NCBI GenBank assembly: GCA_050943225.1
Contig: JBMNOT010000057.1
Span: forward strand, 1 to 11,310
DNA length: 11,310 bases
Source: SZUA-584 sp050943225
GTDB taxonomy: Bacteria > Bacillota > Clostridia > Christensenellales > SZUA-584
Direction: 5' to 3'
Part shown: positions 1 through 6,049 of the stretch, piece by piece
Layout: every line of letters begins with the position of its first letter
How positions within the stretch are numbered: the first letter of the stretch is position 1
Notes under the pieces: generated by a model
What the model was told of the DNA's origin: nothing
The model's database searches: none
The model's input: the letters and a program-made list of their open reading frames with translations, nothing else
Position numbers and translations under genes: made by a program

Positions 1-1052
1 TCGCGGTAGGCTTTAATCAGCTTGTAGTTCATATACGCCCCGCCGCTCACCACCAGCCTGAGCCGCCCGCCGAAGGCTTCGCGGACCGGGCGCAGCAGCT
101 TGTCCCGGATATTGATGCCAAATACCGCGGCCAGGTTGCACAGGCGGATAGCCATCTTCAGCTTGCCTTCCTTGCCCTCTTTTTGTGCCTTTTCCCATAT
201 GCGCCTATGGAACGTTTCCACATACAGCGGCACCAGCACCATAACCGTGGGCCTGAACATCTTCAGGCAGTCGGGCAGGTTCTTGACGCCAGGGCAGAAG
301 GCCACGGTAGAGCCGTAAAGCATCGGCCCGAATATGCCGCACACGCACTCGTAGGCGTGGTTGATGGGCAGCAGTGAGAGCATCAGGTCCTCTTTTTTAA
401 ACAGCACCATCTGGCAAGCTGCCACGGTGTTGGCCGCGAAATTGCGGTGGCACAGCAAAACGCCCTTGGAAGCGCCCGTCGTGCCGGAAGTGAACAGTAT
501 GGCGCAGGGGCGCTCCCGGTCGATTTCAAGGTTCGCATAGCGGTCTTCGCCGCGCGCCAGCAACGCAAAGCCCTCGTCAACCAGCTCTCTCAGCGGAATT
601 GCGGGGCCAAACGCATCCCCCAGCGAAACCACGCGCAGTTCAGGCGCCGCATCTAGAATGACCTGCGCTTCCTCCGCGTACGAGGGGGAAATAAACAGCA
701 CCGTCACCTTGGCGCGCAACACAAAAGCCTTCAGTTCTTCCGCGGTCAGTTCCTTGTCCAGCGGCACCGCGGTAGAATTCGTGTTCACAATCGAAAAATA
801 AGCGAGCACCCATTCGTAGGAATTCTCGCCCACCAGCGCCATGCGCTCCCCGGCCCAGCCGCGCGCCAATAGCGCGTTGGCCAGCGCACTAAGCTCCTCG
901 CCAAACTGGCGGTATGTCACGCCTTTATACGAATCCCGGCCCGTCATAATCAGATAGGCGTCTTTATCCGCATACGTTCGCGTACTGTAATCCGTCAGCT
1001 CTTTCAGATCTTTGACTTTCTCCACAGGATTAAAGGGGTAGCGGCGGCCCAT
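1..1052 (-). CDS. AMP-forming acyl-CoA synthetase (long-chain fatty-acid CoA ligase type), partial
   Basis: The first 350 codons of a gene that runs off the left edge, so the C-terminal part is missing. The family (ANL superfamily) activates a carboxylic acid, usually a fatty acid, with ATP to an acyl-adenylate and transfers it to CoA. The phosphate-binding motif TSGTTGASKG lies at residues 188-197, and SGGAYMN near residue 340 matches the SGGA region that follows the adenylate pocket in long-chain acyl-CoA synthetases. An N-terminal block with YRQFGEELSALANAL and NSTAVPLD is also typical. The start is ATG at 1052-1050, preceded by AGGGAGGG at a spacing of about six bases. No signal peptide or membrane segment is visible. 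The gene has its own promoter at 1093-1121, so it is probably transcribed apart from the repair genes upstream. Family assignment is firm. Substrate chain length is not readable here, and a role in lipid synthesis or fatty-acid salvage is only inference. Confidence 0.9.
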   Translation of the reverse strand, partial: MGRRYPFNPVEKVKDLKELTDYSTRTYADKDAYLIMTGRDSYKGVTYRQFGEELSALANALLARGWAGERMALVGENSYEWVLAYFSIVNTNSTAVPLDKELTAEELKAFVLRAKVTVLFISPSYAEEAQVILDAAPELRVVSLGDAFGPAIPLRELVDEGFALLARGEDRYANLEIDRERPCAILFTSGTTGASKGVLLCHRNFAANTVAACQMVLFKKEDLMLSLLPINHAYECVCGIFGPMLYGSTVAFCPGVKNLPDCLKMFRPTVMVLVPLYVETFHRRIWEKAQKEGKEGKLKMAIRLCNLAAVFGINIRDKLLRPVREAFGGRLRLVVSGGAYMNYKLIKAYR

Positions 1053-1092
1053 AATTGTCCCTCCCTTAATGGAATGAGTGTCGCTTTGCCTT

Positions 1093-1121
1093 ATTTTAGC
1101 ATGTGTTTCATTATGTTTCAA
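1093..1121 (-). promoter_or_regulatory. sigma-A-type promoter of the acyl-CoA synthetase gene
   Basis: Read on the minus strand, TTGAAA (1121-1116) and TAAAAT (1098-1093) are separated by exactly 17 bases, with a TG one base before the -10 box (extended -10). Transcription would begin near 1086, leaving a leader of about 34 bases before the ATG at 1052. This is the only clear signal in the 252-base gap 1053-1304. The rest of that gap contains no credible gene; a short CCCGG/CCGGG inverted repeat near 1194-1209 has no T-tract. Confidence 0.65.
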
Positions 1122-1304
1122 CAATATTCGACCTGGCAGAACACTACTTGTACTACAGGCGTCGACAAGTTCTGGCACGGTACGTCCTCATACCCCGGCG
1201 CCCTCCGGGATGCACTGATTCGATTTGGAATAAACCACAAACACTGGATATATATGAAAGAAATTAATTGAGTAACAATGATTATTCAGACTGTGGAAAT
1301 GCTA

Positions 1305-1947
1305 TCACTGCGCCCGGCGGCTCTTTTGTATAAAGCTCTCAATCTCGCGGCGCTCCTTCTCCAGGAGCTCGGCGCTCACCGGCCCGCGGCCCAGCCGGTC
1401 GCACAGGCACAACAGCGCCACCTCGTCGATATCCGCCTCCGCCCGCATCGCCCGCGGGTTAAAAAAGGCAGCTGTTTCGCCGCGTAGAGCGCCTGCATGT
1501 GCCAGCGCACCAGCGCGCCCACCTTGCGCACAAACGCCTCGTCCTGACCGCATTCGCGCAGGAAACGCTCCGCCATTTCACGGCCCACCTTGTCGTGGTC
1601 GTAAGCGGTGATGCGGCCTTTTCTTACACGCGTCGTCGGCTTCTTACCCACGTCGTGCAGCAGCGCCGCCCACATCAGCGCCCTCGGGTCCTTGCTCTTT
1701 ACTTTGACCTGCGCGGCGTTGTTCGTCACCAGCATGGTATGCCGCCAAACGTCGCCTTCCGGATGGTGTTTGGGCGACTGTTCCACGCCCGTGAGATCGC
1801 TCAGCATGTCAAAAGGCGGCCAGGCGGGAAACGCCCCCGCGCTTAACAGGCCGTCAAAATATACGGACGGTTTTCATCCCCCAGCAGATGGGCTTCAAAT
1901 TCGTGGAATACGGCAGTATTGCTGCCCGAAGCGGTGTTTGTCGTCAT
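1305..1947 (-). pseudogene. HD-domain phosphohydrolase, broken by two single-base deletions
   Basis: Restoring one A in the run at 1871-1874 and one T in the run at 1461-1466 (minus-strand sense) gives a continuous 214-codon gene from ATG 1947 to TGA 1305. The encoded protein then reads like the HD-superfamily hydrolases related to the HD part of CCA-adding enzymes. It has HHPEGDVWRHTMLV near the N-terminal third, the metal pair in LLHDVGKKPTT, and the late Asp in LCLCDRLGRG. HD proteins are metal-dependent phosphohydrolases acting on nucleotides or nucleic acids; the substrate here is unknown. As written, translation stops at codon 35 (TAA near 1845). An internal ATG at 1807 opens a 143-residue frame that keeps the HD motif but has the wrong C-terminus. 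The gene lies 43 bases after the rubredoxin and would be the last in the operon. Both breaks sit in homopolymers, so assembly error is as likely as true gene decay. Confidence 0.7.
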
Positions 1948-1990
1948 GCTTTTATTATCCGGCGCAGGCAGCCAAATATGCGCCAGTCAG

Positions 1991-2139
1991 TTATTGCTCC
2001 GCCGGCTCAAAAGCACTTTTGGGCGCGCCGCAGCCCGGGCAGGTAAAGTCCTCAGGCAACAGATCCATCACGTCCTCATAATCCGATTCAGGATTCTCCA
2101 CCGAATACACATAGCCGCGAGCGTACAAACAAACTTCAT
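1991..2139 (-). pseudogene. rubredoxin, frameshifted by one missing base
   Basis: The frame opens with MKFVCT and, after one missing base between 2119 and 2118, continues in another frame as GYVYSVENPESDYEDVMD and then LLPEDFTCPGCGAPKSAF. Inserting a T at that point (CTC-TGC-GGC) creates Cys8 and restores a 49-residue rubredoxin with C5-x2-C8 and C34-x2-C37, the four ligands of the single iron. Rubredoxins are small soluble electron carriers; in anaerobes they feed oxygen- and peroxide-reducing enzymes such as rubrerythrin and flavodiiron proteins. An SD-like AAGGGGG lies about seven bases before ATG 2139. The gene begins 20 bases after the exoA stop. As written, translation in the first frame ends after about 20 codons, so no functional protein is made unless the missing base is a sequence error. 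At 49 residues it is close to the normal size of about 52. Confidence 0.75.
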
Positions 2140-2159
2140 TGGTATACCCCCTTCTCATA

Positions 2160-2912
2160 TTAAAACAGCCACAGTGTGAGCGGGCAGTGGTTCGACCCCA
2201 TCACCGAGGTGTGGATCTCCACGCCCTTTACCTCACCCATCAGCCGTTCAGAAACGCAAAAATAGTCGATACGCCAGCCCGCGTTGCGCTGGCGCGCGCC
2301 GAAGCGGTAAGACCAGTAAGTATAAACGTCCCGGGCATCCGGGTTCAGGCGGCGAAACACGTCCACAAAGCCCGCATCCAGCAGCTTTGTGAAGCCTTCG
2401 CGCTCTTCGTCCGTAAACCCTGCGCTGCGCCGATTGGTCGCCGGGTTCTTAAGGTCTATTTCCTGGTGCGCCACGTTGAAATCGCCGCACGCCACCACCG
2501 GTTTCCTGGCGTCCAGCCCTTTCAGATAGTCCCGGAACGCCTCGTCCCATTCCATGCGGTACGGCAGGCGCCTAAGCTCTTCCTGCGCGTTGGGCACGTA
2601 TACGTTCACCAGATAAAAATCGCCGTATTCCAGCGTGATCACGCGGCCCTCGCCGTCATGTTCCTTTATGCCGATGCCGAACGTTACGGCCTCAGGCTGT
2701 GTTTTGGAGAATACCGCGGTGCCGGAATAGCCCTTTTTCGCCGCGTCGTTCCAGTAGGCGTTCCAGCCCTGCGGCGCAAACTCGAAATCGCCGCGCTGCA
2801 TCTTGGTCTCCTGGATGCAGAATATGTCCGCATCCGCCGCGCGGAAGAAATCCTCAAACCCCTTGCCGTAGCAGGCGCGCAGCCCGTTCACATTCCAGGT
2901 AACAATTTTCAC
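2160..2912 (-). CDS. exoA: exodeoxyribonuclease III / AP endonuclease (ExoA family)
   Basis: A full-length 250-residue member of the ExoIII/APE1 family, which cuts DNA 5' to abasic sites and removes 3' blocking groups in base-excision repair. Visible active-site elements are WNVNGLRA (7-13), the metal-binding Glu35 in IQETK, Tyr105 in NVYVPN, Asp144 and Asn146 in GDFN, Asp216 in WRIDYF, and His242 in GSNHCP. The residue before the catalytic His is Asn241, where the family normally has Asp (SDH); this is the one departure from the expected set. The start is GTG at 2912, with a G-rich SD ten or so bases upstream. The gene begins 54 bases after msrAB ends and is followed after 20 bases by the rubredoxin. 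Position downstream of mutY fits, because MutY leaves abasic sites that this enzyme can process. Cytoplasmic, no signal peptide. Confidence 0.93.
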   Translation of the reverse strand: MKIVTWNVNGLRACYGKGFEDFFRAADADIFCIQETKMQRGDFEFAPQGWNAYWNDAAKKGYSGTAVFSKTQPEAVTFGIGIKEHDGEGRVITLEYGDFYLVNVYVPNAQEELRRLPYRMEWDEAFRDYLKGLDARKPVVACGDFNVAHQEIDLKNPATNRRSAGFTDEEREGFTKLLDAGFVDVFRRLNPDARDVYTYWSYRFGARQRNAGWRIDYFCVSERLMGEVKGVEIHTSVMGSNHCPLTLWLF

Positions 2913-2966
2913 GCCCCCACCCCCCTCGTATACTATACCATGCGGCCTAACCCACAGAAAAGCCTA

Positions 2967-3899
2967 TTATTTATCAAACAGCGCTTTATAAGCCCCGTAG
3001 CCTTCCTCCTCCAGCTTCTCCAATGGAATAAAGCGCAGCGCCGCAGAGTTGATGCAGTAGCGCGGCATGCCGTTCGGGCCATCGTCGAACACATGGCCCA
3101 GGTGTGCATCCGAAACTTTGGCCCGCACCTCGGTACGGATCATGCCGTGGCTTAAGTCCGGGTACTCCGCCAGACGCCGCCTGTCCACCGGCTTCGTAAA
3201 GCTGGGCCAGCCGCAGCCTGAGTCGAACTTGTCCAGCGACGTAAACAGCGGTTCGCCGGTGATGACGTCCACATACAGCCCGGGCGAATGGTTGTCCCAA
3301 TATTCGTTACGGAACGGCGGCTCGGTGGCGCTGTGCTGCGTCACCTCGTACTGCATCGGCGTCAGCCGCGGTTTCAGCGCGTCGCCGCCCCATACCCTGT
3401 GGACAAACGCCTCCCGGCCGGAGCCCCGCTTATACCGGGCGTAATGCTCCGGATTTTTCTTATAGTATTCGCAGTGATACCCCTCGGCGGGCCAGAACGG
3501 AGCGGCGGGCATAATCTGCGTCACAACCTCTTTGCCCAGCAGCTTCGCCACGCGCTTTTTGGAATCTTCCGCCGCCCTGCGCTGAACCTCGTCCGCATAG
3601 AATATCGCCGTCCTGTACTGCGACCCCCTGTCCGCGAACTGCCCGCCCGCGTCCGTGGGGTCGATCTGCCGCCAGAACACGTCCAGCAGTTGGTCGTAGG
3701 CCACGCGGTCCTCGTCAAAAGTGACGCGTACCGCCTCGTAATGGCCGGTAGCGCCCGAGCATACCTGCTCGTATGTGGGGTTTTCTCTTTTTCCGCCGGT
3801 GTAGCCCGGCTCCACCTTTATCACGCCGTCCAGCCGGGCAAACGGCGGCTCCATACACCAAAAACACCCGCCCGCAAATATCGCCGTCTTCTCGTTCAT
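2967..3899 (-). CDS. msrAB: bifunctional peptide methionine sulfoxide reductase MsrA-MsrB (internal start)
   Basis: This 310-residue product would start at an internal ATG (3899) with a well-placed SD. The N-terminal half is MsrA (reduces Met-S-sulfoxide): GGCFWCMEPPF with catalytic Cys12, GYTGG, NPTYEQVCSGATGHYEAV, and IDPTDAGGQFADRGSQYR. The C-terminal half is MsrB (reduces Met-R-sulfoxide): LTPMQYEVTQHSATEPPF, FDSGCGWPSF with a likely resolving Cys, SDAHLGHVFDDGPNG, and RYCINSAALRF with the catalytic Cys. The paired CxxC zinc sites of many MsrB proteins are absent, as in other MsrAB fusions of this type. The thioredoxin-like domain found in the three-part PilB form is also absent, so an external thioredoxin must recycle it. 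No signal peptide, so it acts in the cytoplasm. It can equally be read as the C-terminal part of the long frame starting at 4925. Confidence 0.85.
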   Translation of the reverse strand: MNEKTAIFAGGCFWCMEPPFARLDGVIKVEPGYTGGKRENPTYEQVCSGATGHYEAVRVTFDEDRVAYDQLLDVFWRQIDPTDAGGQFADRGSQYRTAIFYADEVQRRAAEDSKKRVAKLLGKEVVTQIMPAAPFWPAEGYHCEYYKKNPEHYARYKRGSGREAFVHRVWGGDALKPRLTPMQYEVTQHSATEPPFRNEYWDNHSPGLYVDVITGEPLFTSLDKFDSGCGWPSFTKPVDRRRLAEYPDLSHGMIRTEVRAKVSDAHLGHVFDDGPNGMPRYCINSAALRFIPLEKLEEEGYGAYKALFDK

Positions 3900-4925
3900 G
3901 CGCTGTCTCCTTTCCGGCGCCCGCAGCGCTTTCAGAAACGCCGTGGGCACCGGCTTTTTCTCAAATTGTTCCCAGCTCACCCATTCCAATGTGCCGCTTA
4001 CGGGAATTTTTTTGTCCAGCGCATAGCGCACGATATCCATCTCCCAGCGCCGGTGCGTGAACACGTGTGCCGCATGCCCCGCCGGTTCGCCGGTCGGCAG
4101 GCGGATGCCGTACTTCTCCGCAAACAGTTCCTCCGCAGGCCTGTCCTGCTGCTCCACATTCGGCAGCCCCCACATGCGCGCCAGCAGCGTCTCCTCCCGC
4201 CGGTGCTCCAGCAACACCGCATCCGGCGTCTGCACTACCGCCACCCACAGGCTTATCACCTGCTGCTTCTCGCGGGGCTTTTTGACTGGCAGCCTGTCTA
4301 TCAGGCCTCTTTGGTATGCCGCGCAGCCTTCCGCCACCGGGCAGGCATTGCAGTGCGGCGAGACAGGCCGGCACACCAGCGCCCCCAGCTCCATCAGCGC
4401 CTGCGTGAAATCGCCCGTGGCATCAACCGGTATCAGCGCCTGCACACGCGCTTCCACCCGTTTTTTGGTCTGCGGCAGCATGATGTCGTCCTCAATCCCG
4501 TCCACCCGCGCGAACACGCGCAGCACGTTGCCGTCCACCGCCGCGTGCGGCATCCCCAGCGCGATGCTGGTCACCGCACCCGCGATGTACGGCCCCACGC
4601 CGGGCAGTTTCCGCCACCCCTCCAGCGTGTCGGGGAACGCGCCGGCTGCCGCCACCTGCCGGGCCAGCCGGTGCAGGTTCCGCGCCCGGGAATAATAGCC
4701 CAGCCCCTTCCACATCTCCAGCACGTCTTCCTCGCTGGCCGCCGCTAGGGCCTGCACATCCGGAAACCGTACGAGAAAGCGCTCGTAATAACCCAGCACC
4801 GTCTCCACCGTGGTCTGCTGTAGCATCATCTCCGAAACCAGCACGCGGTATACGTCCCTCGTCCTTCGCCACGGCAGTTCTCTCCTGTTCGCCCTGTACC
4901 AGTCCAGCAGTTTCGCCGTATCCAT
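2967..4925 (-). CDS. mutY: adenine DNA glycosylase MutY, reading in frame into MsrAB
   Basis: Residues 1-342 are a complete MutY, which removes adenine mispaired with 8-oxoguanine. Visible features are catalytic Glu32 in SEMMLQQT, the helix-hairpin-helix LPGVGPYIAG (107-116), catalytic Asp131 in AVDGNVLRVFAR, the 4Fe-4S ligands C185-x6-C192-x2-C195-x5-C201, and a NUDIX-like C-terminal domain with GLPNVE (253-258) and FTHRRW (289-294). There is no stop after residue 342: the frame continues through a whole MsrAB to a total of 652 residues. The start is ATG 4925, four bases after GGAGG; the frame is open further upstream but has no SD there. MutY normally ends close to where MsrA begins, so this is either a real fusion or a lost stop codon. 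Because msrA keeps its own SD and ATG, both a fused and a separate product are possible. First gene of the repair operon. Confidence 0.9.
   Translation of the reverse strand: MDTAKLLDWYRANRRELPWRRTRDVYRVLVSEMMLQQTTVETVLGYYERFLVRFPDVQALAAASEEDVLEMWKGLGYYSRARNLHRLARQVAAAGAFPDTLEGWRKLPGVGPYIAGAVTSIALGMPHAAVDGNVLRVFARVDGIEDDIMLPQTKKRVEARVQALIPVDATGDFTQALMELGALVCRPVSPHCNACPVAEGCAAYQRGLIDRLPVKKPREKQQVISLWVAVVQTPDAVLLEHRREETLLARMWGLPNVEQQDRPAEELFAEKYGIRLPTGEPAGHAAHVFTHRRWEMDIVRYALDKKIPVSGTLEWVSWEQFEKKPVPTAFLKALRAPERRQRMNEKTAIFAGGCFWCMEPPFARLDGVIKVEPGYTGGKRENPTYEQVCSGATGHYEAVRVTFDEDRVAYDQLLDVFWRQIDPTDAGGQFADRGSQYRTAIFYADEVQRRAAEDSKKRVAKLLGKEVVTQIMPAAPFWPAEGYHCEYYKKNPEHYARYKRGSGREAFVHRVWGGDALKPRLTPMQYEVTQHSATEPPFRNEYWDNHSPGLYVDVITGEPLFTSLDKFDSGCGWPSFTKPVDRRRLAEYPDLSHGMIRTEVRAKVSDAHLGHVFDDGPNGMPRYCINSAALRFIPLEKLEEEGYGAYKALFDK
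3907..3912 (-). promoter_or_regulatory. Shine-Dalgarno site for an internal msrAB start
   Basis: On the minus strand AAGGAG stands seven bases before the ATG at 3899, an ideal distance. It lies inside the last codons of the mutY part of the frame. In the next frame the same ATG is part of ATGA, so a one-base shift upstream would end mutY at a TGA overlapping the msrA start. That layout is a normal translational-coupling arrangement. Confidence 0.7.
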
Positions 4926-4956
4926 GCTGCCTCCGCTCTTGTTGCAACTTGTTTTC

Positions 4957-4965
4957 AGTATAGCA
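4957..4965 (-). promoter_or_regulatory. extended -10 promoter upstream of mutY
   Basis: Minus-strand TGCTATACT is an extended -10 element (TGn followed by TATACT, one mismatch to TATAAT). It would start transcription near 4950, giving a leader of about 25 bases before the mutY ATG. No good -35 box is visible, as is common for extended -10 promoters. Its TGC overlaps the end of the palindrome at 4963-4997, which could therefore act as an operator. Confidence 0.4.
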
Positions 4966-4997
4966 TAAGAGCAGGTGCACTGCACCTGCCCTTATGC
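4963..4997. repeat. 35-base near-perfect palindrome between pdaA and mutY
   Basis: Two 17-base arms (left arm GCATAAGAGCAGGTGCA) flank a single central base at 4980. There is one A/C mismatch on the plus strand, which becomes a G-U pair in minus-strand RNA. It lies 22 bases past the pdaA stop and 38 bases before the mutY start, and overlaps the predicted mutY -10 element. There is no T-tract on either side, so it is not a standard intrinsic terminator. It could be an operator, a transcript-stabilising hairpin, or a terminator of an unusual kind. Confidence 0.7.
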
Positions 4998-5019
4998 GCT
5001 TAAATATGAAACCGGCACT

Positions 5020-5883
5020 TCACCCCCTCGACGGTTGTGCGGTAAGAACATCCAGACTCTCAAAGCTGTAACCCATCTGTTCCCATTTGCTCAGCAAATC
5101 GTCCATGATCTCTGCGTTGGTGGACGATGTGGCGTGCAGCAGCGCCACCATGCCCGGGTGCGTCCGCCCGATGATGGTGTTCATCGCGTCCTGCGGAGAG
5201 GGCTGGGCATAGTTGAGCCAGTCCTTGTACGCAAAGCTCCAAAATATCGTCTTATAGCCCAGCTGCTGCGCATATTTTAAGCACCGCTCGGAAAACCGGC
5301 CTTCGGGCGGTCGGAAGTACGGCGCAATCGGCCGCCCCGTCACAGCCCTGCACCGCTCTGCCACGCCTTCCATCTCTTTCTTGAAAGTCTCAAAGTCCAT
5401 GGCTGTCATGTTCTTGTGGCTGGTGGAATGGCTGCACACCAGATGCCCCTCGTCCACCATGCGCCGGACGAGCTCCGGGTTGCTCTTGATGTAGTGGTCC
5501 ACCAGGAAGAACGCGGCTGACGCATTGTGCTTTTTCAGCGCATCCAGAATCTGCGGCGTGTTGCCGTTCTCATACCCCGCGTCAAGCGTAATGTAGATCA
5601 CCTTCTTATCCGGCGCGCCGATCCGGTAACCGTCGTACCGGCTGATAAACGCGAACTCCGGCTGCTGGTCCGGCTGGGTGCCGTCCGTTTTGGGCATCGT
5701 ATACCAGTGATATTCCGTGGTCTCGGTATGTACCGCCACAGCGTCCGAAAAAGCCTGTACGGGCACACCCATTGTCCCGACCAGCATGACCAGCACGATA
5801 TCCAGGCAGGTCACCAAAAACAGCAGGCGTCCCTTATCTCTGCGCGGTCTGAAAAATTGTTGTGCGCCCTGTGCGTCGTTCAT
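5020..5883 (-). CDS. pdaA: PdaA-type polysaccharide deacetylase (spore cortex muramic-delta-lactam synthesis)
   Basis: A 287-residue NodB-homology deacetylase. A basic N-terminus and a hydrophobic segment at about residues 20-44 suggest a signal anchor, so the catalytic domain faces the space where cortex is built. The motifs are ITLDAGYENGNT with the catalytic-base Asp101, HSTSH (His152 and His156), RPPEGRFSER (191-200), DW (221-222) and LLH (248-250). The GYENGNT signature, YIKSNPELV and the FSER segment point to PdaA, which removes acetyl groups from N-acetylmuramic acid to form the delta-lactam recognised by cortex-lytic enzymes, rather than to chitin or GlcNAc deacetylases. The metal-site Asp of motif 1 is Ala102; PdaA proteins are known to vary at this position. 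The start is ATG 5883 after GGAGGAT. It is transcribed toward mutY but ends 94 bases before it, with a palindrome between. Confidence 0.88.
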   Translation of the reverse strand: MNDAQGAQQFFRPRRDKGRLLFLVTCLDIVLVMLVGTMGVPVQAFSDAVAVHTETTEYHWYTMPKTDGTQPDQQPEFAFISRYDGYRIGAPDKKVIYITLDAGYENGNTPQILDALKKHNASAAFFLVDHYIKSNPELVRRMVDEGHLVCSHSTSHKNMTAMDFETFKKEMEGVAERCRAVTGRPIAPYFRPPEGRFSERCLKYAQQLGYKTIFWSFAYKDWLNYAQPSPQDAMNTIIGRTHPGMVALLHATSSTNAEIMDDLLSKWEQMGYSFESLDVLTAQPSRG

Positions 5884-5914
5884 CGCGCATCCTCCATACA
5901 GATTTAATCAATTA

Positions 5915-5943
5915 AACGTATGCAGGATAGCGCTCTGATATGT
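5915..5943 (-). promoter_or_regulatory. sigma-E-like promoter of pdaA
   Basis: On the minus strand ACATATC (5943-5937) and CATACGTT (5922-5915) are separated by 14 bases. This is close to the mother-cell sigma-E pattern known from Bacillus (ATATT-like -35, CATACA-T -10, spacer 13-15). The -10 box differs from consensus at one or two positions. The leader would be about 25 bases. In B. subtilis pdaA is expressed in the forespore, so a mother-cell promoter would be a difference; the call rests on pattern matching only. Confidence 0.4.
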
Positions 5944-5955
5944 CGGGCACGGGTT

Positions 5956-6039
5956 AATAAAAACCAGCAAGAAAAAGCGCAGTACCCCATGGTCCCACGC
6001 TTTCCCGTTATGTTAGCTGCTGAGCCTGCTGGCTTTTTG
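5956..6039 (-). terminator. probable terminator of the cwlJ-gerQ operon
   Basis: Minus-strand AAAAAGCCAGCA (6038-6027) can pair with TGCTGGTTTTTA (5969-5958) with one G-U pair, followed by a U-rich TTTTTATT tract. The 57-base loop holds a further small hairpin (AAAGCG/CGCTTT, 6003-5998 with 5979-5974). It begins just after the gerQ-like stop. The large loop makes this a weaker call than a compact terminator. Confidence 0.45.
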
Positions 6040-6049
6040 ACCGCTTCCG

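Noticed and set aside
1074..1271. 65-codon plus-strand frame in the gap between the acyl-CoA synthetase and HD genes.
   Set aside because: It overlaps the synthetase promoter, has no SD and no family resemblance.
1460..1468. U_UUU_UUA slippery heptamer, in the right frame for -1 programmed frameshifting, at the second break in the HD gene.
   Set aside because: A -1 shift here would restore the C-terminus, but the first break at 1871-1874 and the rubredoxin break have no such slippery site, so one recoding event would not rescue the gene. Three separate deletions are the simpler reading.
2139..3155. 338-codon open frame on the plus strand.
   Set aside because: Antisense to exoA and the end of msrAB, without SD or recognisable domains.
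3288..4748. 486-codon open frame on the plus strand.
   Set aside because: It lies wholly antisense to mutY-msrAB, whose motifs are unmistakable. Its translation is Arg/His/Pro-rich and resembles no protein; it comes from high GC at third positions.
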